Positions 45,136-55,815 of a stretch of DNA of 64,000 nt are shown piece after piece; position 1 is the first letter of the stretch; each line of letters begins with the position of its first letter. The position numbers were made by a program, and so were the translations under genes. This stretch comes from Burkholderiales bacterium (lineage in GTDB: Bacteria; Pseudomonadota; Gammaproteobacteria; Burkholderiales; JAEUOS01), in NCBI GenBank assembly GCA_947473125.1, contig CANJDH010000002.1, positions 45,364 through 109,363 of the forward strand, written 5' to 3'. Under the pieces are notes generated by a model that was not told where the DNA came from, made no database searches, and saw only the letters and a list, made by a program, of their open reading frames with translations.

Positions 45136-45164
45136 AAAACGGGTGGCTTGGGGCCACCCGTTTT
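45136..45164 (-). terminator. Intrinsic terminator after fimV
   Basis: AAAACGGGTGGC and GCCACCCGTTTT form a perfect 12-bp stem around a five-base loop (45136-45147 and 45153-45164). On the minus strand it is followed by GTTTT. It lies 38 bases after the fimV stop and directly before truA. Confidence 0.9.
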
Positions 45165-45202
45165 CATCACCGCCGAGCCAAGCCTGCTCTGCTTCGTATG
45201 AG

Positions 45203-48112
45203 TCAACCCAACTCGGCAAGCAGTTTCTGGGCTTCCGACTTTTGCGCATCGCTGCCTTCTGCCACCACTTCCTTGAGCAACTCCTTGGCACCGTCCTTGT
45301 CACCCATCTCCTGGTACGCCTTGGCAAGATCGAGCTTGGTGGCAACATCATCAGCCGCCGCAGGTGGCGCGGATGCACCGGTATCGGGCAGGTCAAGCGA
45401 AATGGAGCCGAAATCAAAATCGACGCTATTGCCGGCAGGGGCGGCAGGCGCTGGCGCAGGTGCCGCCGGTGCCGGGTCACTGGAGCCCAGGTCGAAATCA
45501 AAGTCCACGCTCATGCCGGCATCTGACGGAGCGGCAAGCGACACCGACGCCATCCCGGAAAGTTCCATGGTCTTGTCCGCAGAGACCGGTGCCTCACCCA
45601 TGGCAGGCGGTGCATCAATGATCAGCGTGCCGCCGGGCGCAAAATCGGTATCAGGTTCTGCAGCAGCTGGCGCGACGGCCGCAGGAGCCTCAGTCGGTGC
45701 ATCACCAAATCCAAGGTCGAAATCGATCGAGGGTGCCGCCTTGGCCGTGACGGTTGATTCAAGCGCCACATCCGGCTTCGCAGGCGGCGCCTCTTGCGTA
45801 TCGCTGCCCAGATCAAAATCAAGGTCAATCGATGCCGGTGTCTTGCCCTGCAAGGCCTCAAGCGCCACCGTCTTGGTCATCGGATCGTCCGCCGCCAACG
45901 GAGCCCCGCCAGGCGCGCCGAATGCCGGCAGCGTGACGGTCTTGTCATTTGCAGACGCAGCAGCAGCAGCCGCTGCGGCCAGCGCGCCACCGCCGAGCGC
46001 CACGGTCGACACCGAATTGCCACCAGCATTCACCGCGGCTGCCGCACCTCCGTACAGCGAATTTGCCGGGTCGACTTGTTGACCCAGAGCAGCTGCACGC
46101 TCCCAATCCGGCCCTTGTCCCCCTGTTGCCGAATGCAATACGGCGGCAGTGGTGCCGAATGAATTGGCATCGCCGCGTTGACTATAAATCTCCAGCAACT
46201 TCAGGCGCACCGTTTGGCGAGTCGAATCTTTCTCGAGCGCCTCCTTGAGAATCTCTTCGGCCTGTGCATCCCGTCCGTAAGCCATGTACACATCGGCCTC
46301 GGCCACCGGATCGACCTCGTCGGTATCGACTGCGCTTGATCCGACCGCGGAGAAATCACTTTGGAAGGAACTGTTTCCGGTATCCACACTTTGGCCACCG
46401 GTGTTGCCGAAAACGGAATTGGCTTTGAGGTCGCCACCAGTAATGATGCTGCTCTCGAACCCGGTATTGGCCTCCTTGCGCTTGCGGCGCACCGCATAGG
46501 CCGCATAGCCACCGAGCAACGCGAGCACACCGCCGCCGCCAGCCAAATACATCGGGTTCCCAAGGAATTCATCGACCAGACTCGGCTCCGGCGGGGGCGG
46601 TGGTGCCACCTTCTTGGCAGCTGCCTTCGCCTCTACTTTGGGTGCATCAGCCTTGGGGGCGTCAGCAGGTTTAGCCGGTTCCGCCGCTTTTGCGGGTTCG
46701 GTCGACTTCGCCAGCACCGGGGCTGCCGCTTTCGGTGCCTCGGTAGCCTTGCTCGCTTCGGGCGCCTTGGGCGGTTCAGGCGCTTTTGCAGGGGCAGCCG
46801 GAACAGCGACAGCTTTTGGCGGCTCCGGCGCCTTCGGCGCCGCTGGCGGCGCAACCGTTTTGGGCGGTTCAACCTTGGCGGCTTCCGCCGCTTTGACCGG
46901 CGCCGGCGGCGGTGTTACCGGGCCCTGTGCAATCTGCGGCTGCGCGCCTTTGGCCTGCGCCCCTTTTTGCAAGTCGGCCAAGCCTTGATTCTTGATTTCC
47001 GCAAGTTTCTGCAGATCTTTGACATTGCGCTCGAGTTCCGTCTGGCGTGACTTGGTATCGCGCAACTCGCGCTCTTTGGAAATGCGGTCTTCTTCGTTCG
47101 CCTTGGGTTTCGCTGCCCCGCCTTTTGCAAGGGCGGCCGGATCAGCCTTGGACAGCTTCAGCTTATCCGCAGCCGTTCCCGCACCAGCCTTGTCTTCGAC
47201 CCTGGCTGTAATCTTTCCCTTGGCTTCCTGTTTCGCCACTGCGGGCTTTTCAGCTGGAGCCGCCTGCACCCCACCGGCCACTTTCTCCTGATAGGCCTTC
47301 CAGTCTGCAGACTGCGCGGCGATCAAGCGCCGCGCGTCCGACGGTGCCACTGCCGCTGCTGCTTCCTTGTCCGGAATCGTCAGGATCACGCCACTCTTGA
47401 GCCGATTGACGTTGCCGCCAACAAACGCATCCTGATTGGCCCGCTGGAGCGCAACCAGCATCTGATCCAGAGTCAGGCCGTCCGACTGTGACTGACGTGC
47501 AATCTTGCCTAGCGTATCGCCCTTCTTGACTTCGTAGGAACCGGTGGCGGTTGCGGCCTTGGGCTGTGCCGCAGGCCGCACTGGTGAAGGCGTCGCCATA
47601 GGAGCAGCCGGGATGGCCGGGGTAGCAACAGGAGCCTGGGTTGGCGCTGGCTTGGGAGCGGGTGCAGCAGGCGGCGCGACCGGGGCCTGCATCGGTTTCA
47701 TGTCTACCGGGTCGAGCAGAAAGGTGTATTCGCGCAACAAGCGCCCGTTGGACCAGGTCAGCTCTACCAAAACGTCGACGATCGGGTCGTTTACCGGCTG
47801 ATTCGAACTTAGGCGAACGAAATATTGCCCGTCCGCACGTCGCTCCACCGCCATTCGCACATTGAGCAACGAAGCGTTGAATTCGACGCCGGCTTGGCGG
47901 TAGGCAGCCGGAGAAGCCAGTCGTGCCACGAGGCTGCTCGCTTCGTCCCGGGATACCGAAGTCAGGTCAATTTCCGCCTTGAGCGGCTGGCCGAGCCCTG
48001 ACATCACGGTGAGGCGTCCCAAACCGGCGGCATACGCGGGCGACATCAGCACGGCACTCGACAAAGCGAGAGCAGTAGCAGCGACAATTTTCTTGAGTTT
48101 AATTTGTCTCAC
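45203..48112 (-). CDS. fimV: FimV-like LysM/TPR membrane protein
   Basis: The 969-residue protein has a signal peptide (about 1-28) and an N-terminal FimV domain (LGRLTVMSGLGQPLKAEIDL). A LysM domain at about 190-250 contains GSYEVKKGDTLGKIARQS. A coiled-coil stretch (about 340-385), a long Ala/Pro/Lys-rich linker and a membrane helix (about 520-540) follow. The acidic cytoplasmic region ends in a TPR-like FimV C-terminal motif (LDLAKAYQEMGDKDGAKELL). FimV/TspA proteins bind peptidoglycan and organise type IV pili and polar machinery. Its place between asd and truA is conserved. Confidence 0.93.
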   Translation of the reverse strand: MRQIKLKKIVAATALALSSAVLMSPAYAAGLGRLTVMSGLGQPLKAEIDLTSVSRDEASSLVARLASPAAYRQAGVEFNASLLNVRMAVERRADGQYFVRLSSNQPVNDPIVDVLVELTWSNGRLLREYTFLLDPVDMKPMQAPVAPPAAPAPKPAPTQAPVATPAIPAAPMATPSPVRPAAQPKAATATGSYEVKKGDTLGKIARQSQSDGLTLDQMLVALQRANQDAFVGGNVNRLKSGVILTIPDKEAAAAVAPSDARRLIAAQSADWKAYQEKVAGGVQAAPAEKPAVAKQEAKGKITARVEDKAGAGTAADKLKLSKADPAALAKGGAAKPKANEEDRISKERELRDTKSRQTELERNVKDLQKLAEIKNQGLADLQKGAQAKGAQPQIAQGPVTPPPAPVKAAEAAKVEPPKTVAPPAAPKAPEPPKAVAVPAAPAKAPEPPKAPEASKATEAPKAAAPVLAKSTEPAKAAEPAKPADAPKADAPKVEAKAAAKKVAPPPPPEPSLVDEFLGNPMYLAGGGGVLALLGGYAAYAVRRKRKEANTGFESSIITGGDLKANSVFGNTGGQSVDTGNSSFQSDFSAVGSSAVDTDEVDPVAEADVYMAYGRDAQAEEILKEALEKDSTRQTVRLKLLEIYSQRGDANSFGTTAAVLHSATGGQGPDWERAAALGQQVDPANSLYGGAAAAVNAGGNSVSTVALGGGALAAAAAAAASANDKTVTLPAFGAPGGAPLAADDPMTKTVALEALQGKTPASIDLDFDLGSDTQEAPPAKPDVALESTVTAKAAPSIDFDLGFGDAPTEAPAAVAPAAAEPDTDFAPGGTLIIDAPPAMGEAPVSADKTMELSGMASVSLAAPSDAGMSVDFDFDLGSSDPAPAAPAPAPAAPAGNSVDFDFGSISLDLPDTGASAPPAAADDVATKLDLAKAYQEMGDKDGAKELLKEVVAEGSDAQKSEAQKLLAELG

Positions 48113-48351
48113 GGTGTGAACCCCCGGCTCCCTGTTAACTTCACGTCTCGTGGGCGGCCAAATTTAGTTCCTGGCTCGAATCGTACCGAAAATCCTGACG
48201 CAACGCCGCCGAACAGATGCCCTTGCACGGCGGGGCAATACCAATTTATGAAGGTAACATCAAAAGGTTAGCGATGCAAGCTAAGTCGCGACTTGAAGTC
48301 CAGCCGGAGCCCCGGATGTTGTGCGAACATCAACGATGCTGACGTTCCACG

Positions 48352-49464
48352 TCAAGCCAGCAAAATTCTCAGCATGCGCCGCAGAGGCTCAGCGGCGCCC
48401 CACAAAAGCTGGTCACCCACGGTAAAAGCCGACAAGTATTCGGGGCCCATGGCCATTTTGCGCAGGCGCCCCACCGGCGTTTCAAGGGTGCCGGTTACCG
48501 CAGCTGGAGACAAATGCTTGATGGTGGCGTCGCGCTGGTTCGGGATGACCTTGGCCCAGGGATTGGCCTTGCCCAAAATGTCCTCGACCTCGTCGATCGG
48601 CACGTCACGGCTCAACTTGATCGTCAGCGCCTGCGAGTGGCAGCGCATGGCGCCAATCCGAACGCACAAACCGTCAATCGGAAGCGGCTTACTTTCGCGC
48701 CCCAGGATCTTGTTGCCCTCCGCGCCGCCTTTCCACTCCTCTTTGGACATGCCGTTGCCCAGGTCCTTATCGATCCAGGCAATCAGGCCGCCCGCAAGCG
48801 GCACACCGAAATGGTCGATCGGAAAAGCGCCGCTGCGCATCTGTGCCGCCACGTCCCGGTCGATCTCCAGAATGGCGGAAGCCGGGTCGGCAAGCCGCGC
48901 TTGGGCAACGCCATGCAAGGCGCCCATCTGCTCGAGCAGTTCGCGCATGTTTTGCGCACCCGCTCCGGAAGCCGCCTGATACGTCATGGCGCTGATCCAT
49001 TCAACCAGATTCGCCTTGAACAGGCCGTCAAGCGCCATCAGCATCAGGCTCACTGTGCAATTGCCGCCAATGTAGTCCTTGATGCCCTTGGAAATGCCTT
49101 GTTTGATGACGCCCATGTTGACCGGATCGAGGATGATCATGGCGTCATCTTTCATGCGCAGTGCCGAGGCCGCATCAATCCAGTAGCCGGTCCAGCCGGA
49201 AGCGCGCAACCTCGGGTAGACCTCGTTGGTCCAGTCACCACCCTGGCAGGTGATGACGATGTCCATTTTCTTCAACACGTCAATATTGCCGGCGTTTTCA
49301 AGTTTACCGGTCGACTTGCCGTTGATCAGCGGGCCTTCTTTCCCGGATGCCGAGGTGGAAAAAAACACCGGTTCGATGTGGGCGAAGTCGCCCTCGTCCT
49401 GCATGCGCTGCATCAGCACGGAACCAACCATGCCGCGCCAGCCGACCAATCCTACTTTCTTCAT
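48352..49464 (-). CDS. asd: Aspartate-semialdehyde dehydrogenase
   Basis: The 370-residue enzyme has the NADP loop [18 protein letters not shown], the catalytic Cys in [14 protein letters not shown] and the later His in [12 protein letters not shown]. It reduces aspartyl phosphate to the semialdehyde for Lys, Met, Thr and DAP. It is the long proteobacterial form. The 239-base gap to fimV carries no gene I can support. Confidence 0.96.
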   Translation of the reverse strand: MKKVGLVGWRGMVGSVLMQRMQDEGDFAHIEPVFFSTSASGKEGPLINGKSTGKLENAGNIDVLKKMDIVITCQGGDWTNEVYPRLRASGWTGYWIDAASALRMKDDAMIILDPVNMGVIKQGISKGIKDYIGGNCTVSLMLMALDGLFKANLVEWISAMTYQAASGAGAQNMRELLEQMGALHGVAQARLADPASAILEIDRDVAAQMRSGAFPIDHFGVPLAGGLIAWIDKDLGNGMSKEEWKGGAEGNKILGRESKPLPIDGLCVRIGAMRCHSQALTIKLSRDVPIDEVEDILGKANPWAKVIPNQRDATIKHLSPAAVTGTLETPVGRLRKMAMGPEYLSAFTVGDQLLWGAAEPLRRMLRILLA

Positions 49465-49554
49465 GTCATCACCTTCATCGTCAGTTGTGCCAATTCCCGC
49501 TTCGTCGCCCCGGTTGCCCGGGCGCCTCGCCGCAAGAGCAACTGAACCGACGGG

Positions 49555-50634
49555 CTACAACGCTTTGAGAACCGCGTCGCCCATTTCCCGGGTACCCACC
49601 TTGGTGGTCCCTGTTTCAAAAATATCCGCCGTACGCAAACCCAACGCAAGAACTTTGCGTACCGCCGACTCGATCTTGTCTGCCGCCGCTTCCTGGTCAA
49701 ACGAATAACGAAGCATCATGGCGGCCGACAGAATCGTGGCCAGGGGATTCGCCACATCCTTGCCGGCAATGTCCGGGGCCGAGCCATGGATCGGCTCGTA
49801 TAGCCCTTTTTTCGATTCATTCAGCGAAGCCGACGGCTGCATGCCGATCGAGCCGGTCAGCATCGATGCCTCATCCGACAGAATGTCGCCAAACATGTTG
49901 CCGGTCACGATCACGTCGAACTGCTTGGGATTGCGCACCAGTTGCATGGCGGCGTTATCGACATACATGCTCGAGAAGGCGATGTCCGGATACTCCGTAG
50001 CTACATCCGCAGCGACCTCTTTCCAAAGCTGCATGGTTTCGAGCACGTTGGCCTTGTCCACCGAACACAATTTCTTGCCGCGTTTGCGCGCGGCGGCAAA
50101 ACCGACGTGCATGATGCGGCGAATTTCGCCTTCGGAATAGCGCATGGTGTCAAAACCTTCGCGCTGTCCTTTGAAGGGGCCCTCTTCCGCAATGCGAATG
50201 CCGCGCGGCTGGCCAAAATAAATATCGCCGGTCAGTTCGCGCAGGATGAGGATGTCTAGACCCGATACCACTTCGGGTTTCAGAGTCGATGCGTTGACCA
50301 GCTCCGGATACACGATCGACGGTCGCAGATTGGCAAACAAGTTCAGGTGTTTGCGCAGGCCCAGTACCGCCTGTTCAGGCCGCTTGGCGCGCGGCAAGGT
50401 GTCGTATTGCCAGCCGCCCACGGCACCAAACAGGATGGCGTCGGCCTCCTTAGCCAGTTTGAGCGTGGATTCTGGCAACGGGTCGCCCAGTGCGTCATAG
50501 GCGGTGCCGCCAACCGGCGCTTCTTCAAGCTCCATGCTCAGTCCCGCCATGGAACAGACGGCCTTGAGCACACGCACCGCCTCAACGGTAATTTCCTTGC
50601 CGATCCCGTCGCCGGGGAGAATTGCGATTTTCAT
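49555..50634 (-). CDS. leuB: 3-isopropylmalate dehydrogenase
   Basis: The protein (359 residues from the ATG at 50634) begins [20 protein letters not shown] and contains the substrate segment [15 protein letters not shown] and [18 protein letters not shown]. It oxidises and decarboxylates 3-isopropylmalate in leucine synthesis. It follows leuD after four bases. Confidence 0.96.
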   Translation of the reverse strand: MKIAILPGDGIGKEITVEAVRVLKAVCSMAGLSMELEEAPVGGTAYDALGDPLPESTLKLAKEADAILFGAVGGWQYDTLPRAKRPEQAVLGLRKHLNLFANLRPSIVYPELVNASTLKPEVVSGLDILILRELTGDIYFGQPRGIRIAEEGPFKGQREGFDTMRYSEGEIRRIMHVGFAAARKRGKKLCSVDKANVLETMQLWKEVAADVATEYPDIAFSSMYVDNAAMQLVRNPKQFDVIVTGNMFGDILSDEASMLTGSIGMQPSASLNESKKGLYEPIHGSAPDIAGKDVANPLATILSAAMMLRYSFDQEAAADKIESAVRKVLALGLRTADIFETGTTKVGTREMGDAVLKAL

Positions 50635-50638
50635 TGCG

Positions 50639-51289
50639 TCAGGCGATCCTGGTATTGAAGTAATAGGGGTGGCGCGCCTTGCGGGCAGCCTCGAATGCGG
50701 TGATCTTTTCGGCATGCCGCAAGCTCAGACCAATGTCGTCAAAGCCATTGAGCAGGCAAAACTTGCGGTGCGGCGTAATGTCGAAAGCCATCACTTCGCC
50801 GCCCGGCGTCGTGACTGTCTGCGCGTTGAGGTCGATCGTCACTTCATAGCCGACAAAGCCCTTCGTCTCGTCGATCAGGCGGCGTACCTGCGAATCGGTC
50901 AGCGCGATCGGCAGGAAGCCGTTCTTGTACGAATTGTTGAAGAAAATATCGGCAAACGAGGGCGCAATCACTGCGCGAAAACCGTACTGCTGCAGCGCCC
51001 AGGGTGCATGCTCGCGCGAAGAGCCGCAGCCAAAATTCTTGCCGGCAACCAGGATGGATGCGCCCTGATAGCGCGCCTGATTGAGCACAAAATCCGGGTT
51101 GAGCGGGCGCGTGGCATTGTCCATGCCCGGCTGCCCCTCGTTTTTGTAGCGCCACGCGTCAAACAGATTGACACCGAAGCCGGTCCGATGAATCGACTTC
51201 AAAAACTGCTTCGGGATGATCGCGTCGGTATCGACGTTCTCGCGATCCATCGGCGCAACCAAACCCTTGTGAACCACAAATTTATCCAT
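50639..51289 (-). CDS. leuD: 3-isopropylmalate dehydratase small subunit
   Basis: The 216-residue protein begins [20 protein letters not shown] and has the swivel-domain motif [17 protein letters not shown]. With LeuC it isomerises 2- to 3-isopropylmalate. It lies eight bases after leuC. Length is typical of the proteobacterial form. Confidence 0.96.
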   Translation of the reverse strand: MDKFVVHKGLVAPMDRENVDTDAIIPKQFLKSIHRTGFGVNLFDAWRYKNEGQPGMDNATRPLNPDFVLNQARYQGASILVAGKNFGCGSSREHAPWALQQYGFRAVIAPSFADIFFNNSYKNGFLPIALTDSQVRRLIDETKGFVGYEVTIDLNAQTVTTPGGEVMAFDITPHRKFCLLNGFDDIGLSLRHAEKITAFEAARKARHPYYFNTRIA

Positions 51290-51297
51290 GGTGACTC

Positions 51298-52719
51298 CTA
51301 TACCAGCCGGCGCACGTCGGCGAACTTGCCTTCAATGGCCGCCGCCGCCGCCATCGCCGGGCTCACCAGGTGGGTGCGGCCGCCGGTGCCCTGGCGGCCT
51401 TCAAAATTGCGATTCGAGGTCGAGGCGCTGCGCTCACCGGCTTCAAGTTTGTCTGCGTTCATCGCCAGACACATGGAGCAACCCGGCTCGCGCCACTCGA
51501 ACCCTGCGTCCGTAAAGATGGTGTGCAGCCCCTCCGCCTCCGCCTGCGCCTTGACCAACCCGGAACCGGGGACGACCAGCGCCAGTTTGACGTTGCCGGC
51601 GACGCGCTTGCCAAGGCGCTTGACAACCCAGGCGGCCTGACGAATGTCCTCGATGCGGGAGTTGGTGCACGAGCCGATGAATACCTTGTCGATGTGGATT
51701 TCGGTCATCGGCGTATCCGGCGTGAGCCCCATGTAGAGCAGGGCGCGTTCCATGTCGCCACGCTTGCCCGCATCCTTGATTTTTTCGGGATCAGGTACGC
51801 GCCCATCGATGCCGGTGACCATTTCAGGCGAGGTACCCCACGTCACTTGCGGCAGGATGGTTTCGGCACGCAATTCGATCACGTTGTCAAAATGGGCGCC
51901 GTCGTCCGACTTAAGAGTCTTCCAGTACTCAACGGCGATATCCCACTCCTTGCCCTTGGGCGCGAACGTGCGGCCCTTGAGGTAGGCTGCAGTCGCATCA
52001 TCAAAGGCGATCATGCCGGCCCGTGCACCCGCCTCGATCGCCATGTTGCACAGGGTCATGCGCCCTTCCATCGTCAACGCGCGTATCGCGCTGCCGGCAA
52101 ACTCGACGGCGCAGCCGGTTCCGCCAGCAGTGCCAATCCTGCCGATGATGGCCAGTGCCATGTCTTTCGCCGTCACCCCTGCGGGCAATATGCCCTCCAC
52201 CCGGATCAGCATGTTCTTCATCTTCTTGGCCACCAGACACTGCGTCGCCATCACATGCTCGACTTCCGAGGTGCCGATGCCATGCGCCAGGCACGCAAAC
52301 GCCCCGTGAGTCGAGGTGTGCGAATCACCGCATACGACCGTCATGCCTGGCAGAGTGGCGCCCTGCTCCGGCCCGATGACGTGCACAATGCCCTGGCGCT
52401 TATCGAGAAACGGGAAGTAGGCCAGCGCCCCGTAAATTTTCATATTCTTGTCGAGCGTTACCACTTGCTCTTTCGAAGTCGGATCGGTAATGCCGTCGAT
52501 GCCGCGATCCCAACCGGTGGTCGGAGTATTGTGGTCTGCGGTACTCACGATTGAATCGGCGCGCCAAAGCTTGCGGCCGGCCACACGCAAACCTTCAAAG
52601 GCCTGCGGACTGGTCACCTCGTGAACCAGGTGCCGGTCGATGTAGACGAGCGCCGTGCCGTCTTCCTCTTGATGCACCACATGGGAATCGAACAACTTGT
52701 CGTACAGCGTTTGCGCCAT
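51298..52719 (-). CDS. leuC: 3-isopropylmalate dehydratase large subunit
   Basis: The protein (473 residues from the ATG at 52719) begins [20 protein letters not shown] and has 4Fe-4S cysteines in [13 protein letters not shown] and [11 protein letters not shown] (the CxxC pair). It is the aconitase-type catalytic subunit of the leucine pathway isomerase. It heads the leuC-leuD-leuB run, with asd after a further 90 bases. No leader peptide rich in leucine codons was seen upstream. Confidence 0.96.
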   Translation of the reverse strand: MAQTLYDKLFDSHVVHQEEDGTALVYIDRHLVHEVTSPQAFEGLRVAGRKLWRADSIVSTADHNTPTTGWDRGIDGITDPTSKEQVVTLDKNMKIYGALAYFPFLDKRQGIVHVIGPEQGATLPGMTVVCGDSHTSTHGAFACLAHGIGTSEVEHVMATQCLVAKKMKNMLIRVEGILPAGVTAKDMALAIIGRIGTAGGTGCAVEFAGSAIRALTMEGRMTLCNMAIEAGARAGMIAFDDATAAYLKGRTFAPKGKEWDIAVEYWKTLKSDDGAHFDNVIELRAETILPQVTWGTSPEMVTGIDGRVPDPEKIKDAGKRGDMERALLYMGLTPDTPMTEIHIDKVFIGSCTNSRIEDIRQAAWVVKRLGKRVAGNVKLALVVPGSGLVKAQAEAEGLHTIFTDAGFEWREPGCSMCLAMNADKLEAGERSASTSNRNFEGRQGTGGRTHLVSPAMAAAAAIEGKFADVRRLV

Positions 52720-52839
52720 GATCTTCCGGAAATAGACGTGAAAGCCCACTCCGCTCTAAAAAGCGTTGTAAAACGGGGACTTGCAATTATGCCATAGTGC
52801 AGCGCAGCAGCGCTGGCCAGGTCCGGGAACGCGCTCGAC

Positions 52840-53580
52840 TCAGCTCCCCAGTTGCTCCGCGAGATCGCCGAAATCCTTCGCGTTATAGTCAAAACGCCGT
52901 TCAAACGCCGCGTCATACTTTCCCGCCGCCAAAACGGCCTTTCCGTATTCCATCGGCCGCGGCACAAAACAGGTCTTCAGGCCCGCCTTCCTGGCGCCGT
53001 CGAGATCGCTCTTGTGCGCCGCCACCAGCATCACGTCGGCGGACTTTAGACCGAGCATGCGCGGTGCCGACAGGTAGCACTCTCGATCCGGCTTGTAGTG
53101 GTGCACCCATTCTGCCGAAAACACCAGGTCCCAGGGCAAACCGGCGAACTTGGCCATATTGGTGAGCAAGGCAACGTTTCCGTTGGACATCGTGCCGATG
53201 ACGTGGCGGGCCTTGATGCGCTTGAGCCCGTTGGGCACATCCGGCCATGCTTTGAGCCGGTGCCACATCGTGTTGATGTGCCCGAGATCATCTCCCGCCA
53301 ATGCTTTGCGAGGCGTGCCGTTGAGGAATTTTGACAGCAGCCCCTTGAGGGCCATCATGTGCAGGGCATCCAGATTGGTCCATGGCAGCGCACCGGTACG
53401 CACCTTGTGCATATTGGGCTGGTAGGCACCACGCCATGCGTCAACCAGCCCTTCCCAATCAATCGTCCAGCCTCGCGTCCGGTTCAGAGCGCGCCCTTCC
53501 CGAATGATCGAACCGCGCCAATCGACGCAAGTCCCGAACACATCGAATACCAGCGCTCTTGGGAGAGATTGCTTGGTCAT
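52840..53580 (-). CDS. Haloacid dehalogenase-like (type II) hydrolase
   Basis: The 246-residue HAD protein has the nucleophile Asp13 in ALVFDVFGTCVDWRGS, motif II in IGTMSNGNVAL, a motif III lysine in HYKPDRECY and a motif IV region VAAHKSDLDGARKAG. This matches the (S)-2-haloacid dehalogenase group, which also contains phosphatases of unknown substrate. Its ATG overlaps the stop of the SAF oxidoreductase gene (ATGA). Whether it removes halide or phosphate cannot be told from the sequence. Confidence 0.85.
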   Translation of the reverse strand: MTKQSLPRALVFDVFGTCVDWRGSIIREGRALNRTRGWTIDWEGLVDAWRGAYQPNMHKVRTGALPWTNLDALHMMALKGLLSKFLNGTPRKALAGDDLGHINTMWHRLKAWPDVPNGLKRIKARHVIGTMSNGNVALLTNMAKFAGLPWDLVFSAEWVHHYKPDRECYLSAPRMLGLKSADVMLVAAHKSDLDGARKAGLKTCFVPRPMEYGKAVLAAGKYDAAFERRFDYNAKDFGDLAEQLGS

Positions 53581-54950
53581 CAGGCGGCCTTCTGAAGTTT
53601 GGGTTCCAGTTTGGGGGAAAACACCGTTTCCATCTCGCGCCGCGTCCTGTATGCAGGGAGTGTCTCGTCAATCGCCACGTCCGCCCAGGTGAGGCTCTGG
53701 CCTTTCTTGACCGGCCGCAGAACCTTGACGTCATGTGCCAAGCCCAGTGGCAAGCCGCCTGCTGCGTGCGATTTGTGCGCCTGGAACAACTTGCCCCACA
53801 CCGTGTAACCACCTTCCCCGTCGAGCATTTCGCCCGGGTTGAGGTCGCGTTTGGCGGTCGCCACCACGTCCGCGTTCCAGCAGATTGCGCTGCCGGTGGA
53901 TTCACCGCGCACCGCCACTGACGCCACCGAGATGCCCACCTCCAGACCGATCAGATGCCAGCGTTTGTAAAGGCAGGCATAACGCCCCGATGGATCAGTG
54001 CGCACCATGTACTCCTTGAAGCAGTTACGCACATACTCGGTCTCGCCTTCAAACACCACAAACACGCCGAATCGAATATCGTAGGGGATCACCCGACCAT
54101 CTTTCTCAAGCGACGAAATGACTTCGACCTGCCCCTTCTGATGCAGCACGCCGCCCTCGTCGATGGGTCGGCAGACGAAGGGAATGTCGTCGACCGATGC
54201 AGGCGGGTACAGCAACCCATCCGGAGGCGCCACCAGGCCGGTCGCGTTGCAGACGGCGGTGCTCTCAATCGAAGGCTTCGAGCCATCGAGGAACGAATTG
54301 AACATCTTGGGATTGAGGCCGCCGATGCGCGCGGTTTCGGGCGAAAGGCCATAGTGGCCCCAGACAGTTTCCGGCGTCGATTCGGAAAAATGCGGTAGCC
54401 ATTTGTGGCCACGCCCTGCAGCCACCACCGAGAAACCGGCGGCGCGCGCCCAATCAACCAGATCACAAATCAGCGCGGGCTGATCGCCATATGCAAGGCT
54501 ATAGACCACGCCCGCCTGAGCGGCTTTTCTGGCGAGCAAAGGCCCACAAAAGGCATCTGCCTCGACCGTGACGTTGACGACGTGCTTGCCATGTTTGAAT
54601 GCCGCAAGGATGTGGTCCACTGCAGCAATCGGGTTGCCCGTGCATTCCACAATGATCTCGATCTGCGGGTGTTTGACCAGCGCTTCCCAGTTGTCGGTAA
54701 CAAAGGTGTTGCCATTGGCGATGGCAGCCTCAAACGACGTGGCAGCCGATTGTTCGACTCCCCAGCCGACACGCGCCAGATTGGCCTTTGCAGTGGTCGG
54801 GTTGAGGTCTGCAATGCCGACCAGGTGCACGCCGGGCGTCTTGGGAATCTGCGCCAGGTACATTGACCCGAACTTGCCGGCACCGATCAACCCGATACGG
54901 ACAGGATTGCCATCAGCCTGGCGCTTGGCGAGTTTGGCATAAAGATTCAT
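53580..54950 (-). CDS. NAD(P)-dependent oxidoreductase with C-terminal SAF domain
   Basis: The 456-residue protein has an N-terminal Rossmann domain with RIGLIGAGKFGSMYLAQIP (about 18-36) and a homoserine-dehydrogenase-like segment (IIVECTGNPIAAVDHIL). A C-terminal SAF domain (about 370-435) contains LNPGEMLDGEGGYTVWGKL and LPLGLAHDVKVLRPVKKG. The family is widespread but its reaction is not known to me. It is coupled to the HAD gene downstream (ATGA) and to the dioxygenase gene upstream (one-base gap), so the three probably act in one pathway. Confidence 0.82.
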   Translation of the reverse strand: MNLYAKLAKRQADGNPVRIGLIGAGKFGSMYLAQIPKTPGVHLVGIADLNPTTAKANLARVGWGVEQSAATSFEAAIANGNTFVTDNWEALVKHPQIEIIVECTGNPIAAVDHILAAFKHGKHVVNVTVEADAFCGPLLARKAAQAGVVYSLAYGDQPALICDLVDWARAAGFSVVAAGRGHKWLPHFSESTPETVWGHYGLSPETARIGGLNPKMFNSFLDGSKPSIESTAVCNATGLVAPPDGLLYPPASVDDIPFVCRPIDEGGVLHQKGQVEVISSLEKDGRVIPYDIRFGVFVVFEGETEYVRNCFKEYMVRTDPSGRYACLYKRWHLIGLEVGISVASVAVRGESTGSAICWNADVVATAKRDLNPGEMLDGEGGYTVWGKLFQAHKSHAAGGLPLGLAHDVKVLRPVKKGQSLTWADVAIDETLPAYRTRREMETVFSPKLEPKLQKAA

Positions 54951-54951
54951 T

Positions 54952-55815
54952 TCAGGCGGCCTCTTTCCACAGGCCGCGCAATTCGTCAGCAGGCGTGCCG
55001 TTTTTCCATGGCGTGGCTACCGGGTAATCCTTGAGCAGGCAATCGTCGGGCAGGCATTGAATCGCCTCAAACTGGCGATGGGCAATGTAACCCGGGCGCT
55101 TGAAGCGGCGGATGTGATTCGACACCGCACACAGTGAAAGGTAGACGTTGATGCGGTTCCACGGCGACAAGTTTGACGTCGACGCGTGCACCAGGCAGCC
55201 ATGGAACAGGATCATCGAGCCGGGCGGCCCCTTGGGAGAAACGATGCCGCCCCGCACCCCTCCGGCCTTGGCCACCATGTCGGCAATATTCTGGTTGTTG
55301 ATCGTCCAGAGAGGATAGCTGGTGGTGCTGATGTCATGCCCGGCCGCCAGCACGCCCTGCTTGTGGCTGCCGGGAATGAACATCAGTGGGCCGTTGAATT
55401 CGTTCACTTCATCGAGGAAGATCGCCACATTCATGGCGCGGGCTTCCGGCATCTGGTCGTCATTGAGCCAGGTTCCGTAGTCCTGGTGCCATTGCCAGAC
55501 GTCGCCGTCAAAGGCCATCTTGCCGTTGATCTTGAATTGGTGCATGTAGACGTCTTCGTCGAACAATTGCTTGATCGGCTCAACCATGCGCAGATGTCGC
55601 GCCAGGCGCGCATACATGTCGTTGTACATGTGGGCTGCAAAGTTGGTGCGTACCACCCCGCCTGTTTTTTCACGCACATTCTCGGGTCGCTGCTCGGCGT
55701 AGATGGCTGGCACCTCAGCGGCAAGCCGCCCGATTTCGTCCGGATTGAACAAACCGGGGAAAAACAGGTAACCATCGCGGTCAAACTGTTCAAGTTGTGC
55801 TGGCGTGAGTTTCAT
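54952..55815 (-). CDS. Phytanoyl-CoA dioxygenase family Fe(II)/2-oxoglutarate enzyme
   Basis: The protein (287 residues from the ATG at 55815) has the metal triad candidates His110 and Asp112 in WQWHQDYGTWLND and a distal His at 205 or 210 in LFHGCLVHAS, with Arg221 as a likely 2-oxoglutarate ligand. Members hydroxylate very varied small molecules; the substrate here is unknown. It is the first gene of the coupled trio with the SAF oxidoreductase and HAD hydrolase, preceded by a 341-base gap that should contain the promoter. Confidence 0.86.
   Translation of the reverse strand: MKLTPAQLEQFDRDGYLFFPGLFNPDEIGRLAAEVPAIYAEQRPENVREKTGGVVRTNFAAHMYNDMYARLARHLRMVEPIKQLFDEDVYMHQFKINGKMAFDGDVWQWHQDYGTWLNDDQMPEARAMNVAIFLDEVNEFNGPLMFIPGSHKQGVLAAGHDISTTSYPLWTINNQNIADMVAKAGGVRGGIVSPKGPPGSMILFHGCLVHASTSNLSPWNRINVYLSLCAVSNHIRRFKRPGYIAHRQFEAIQCLPDDCLLKDYPVATPWKNGTPADELRGLWKEAA

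Noticed and set aside
52800..52815. CAGCGC/GCGCTG hairpin after the HAD gene as a terminator
   Set aside because: Only six base pairs, with no T run on either strand; too weak to call.
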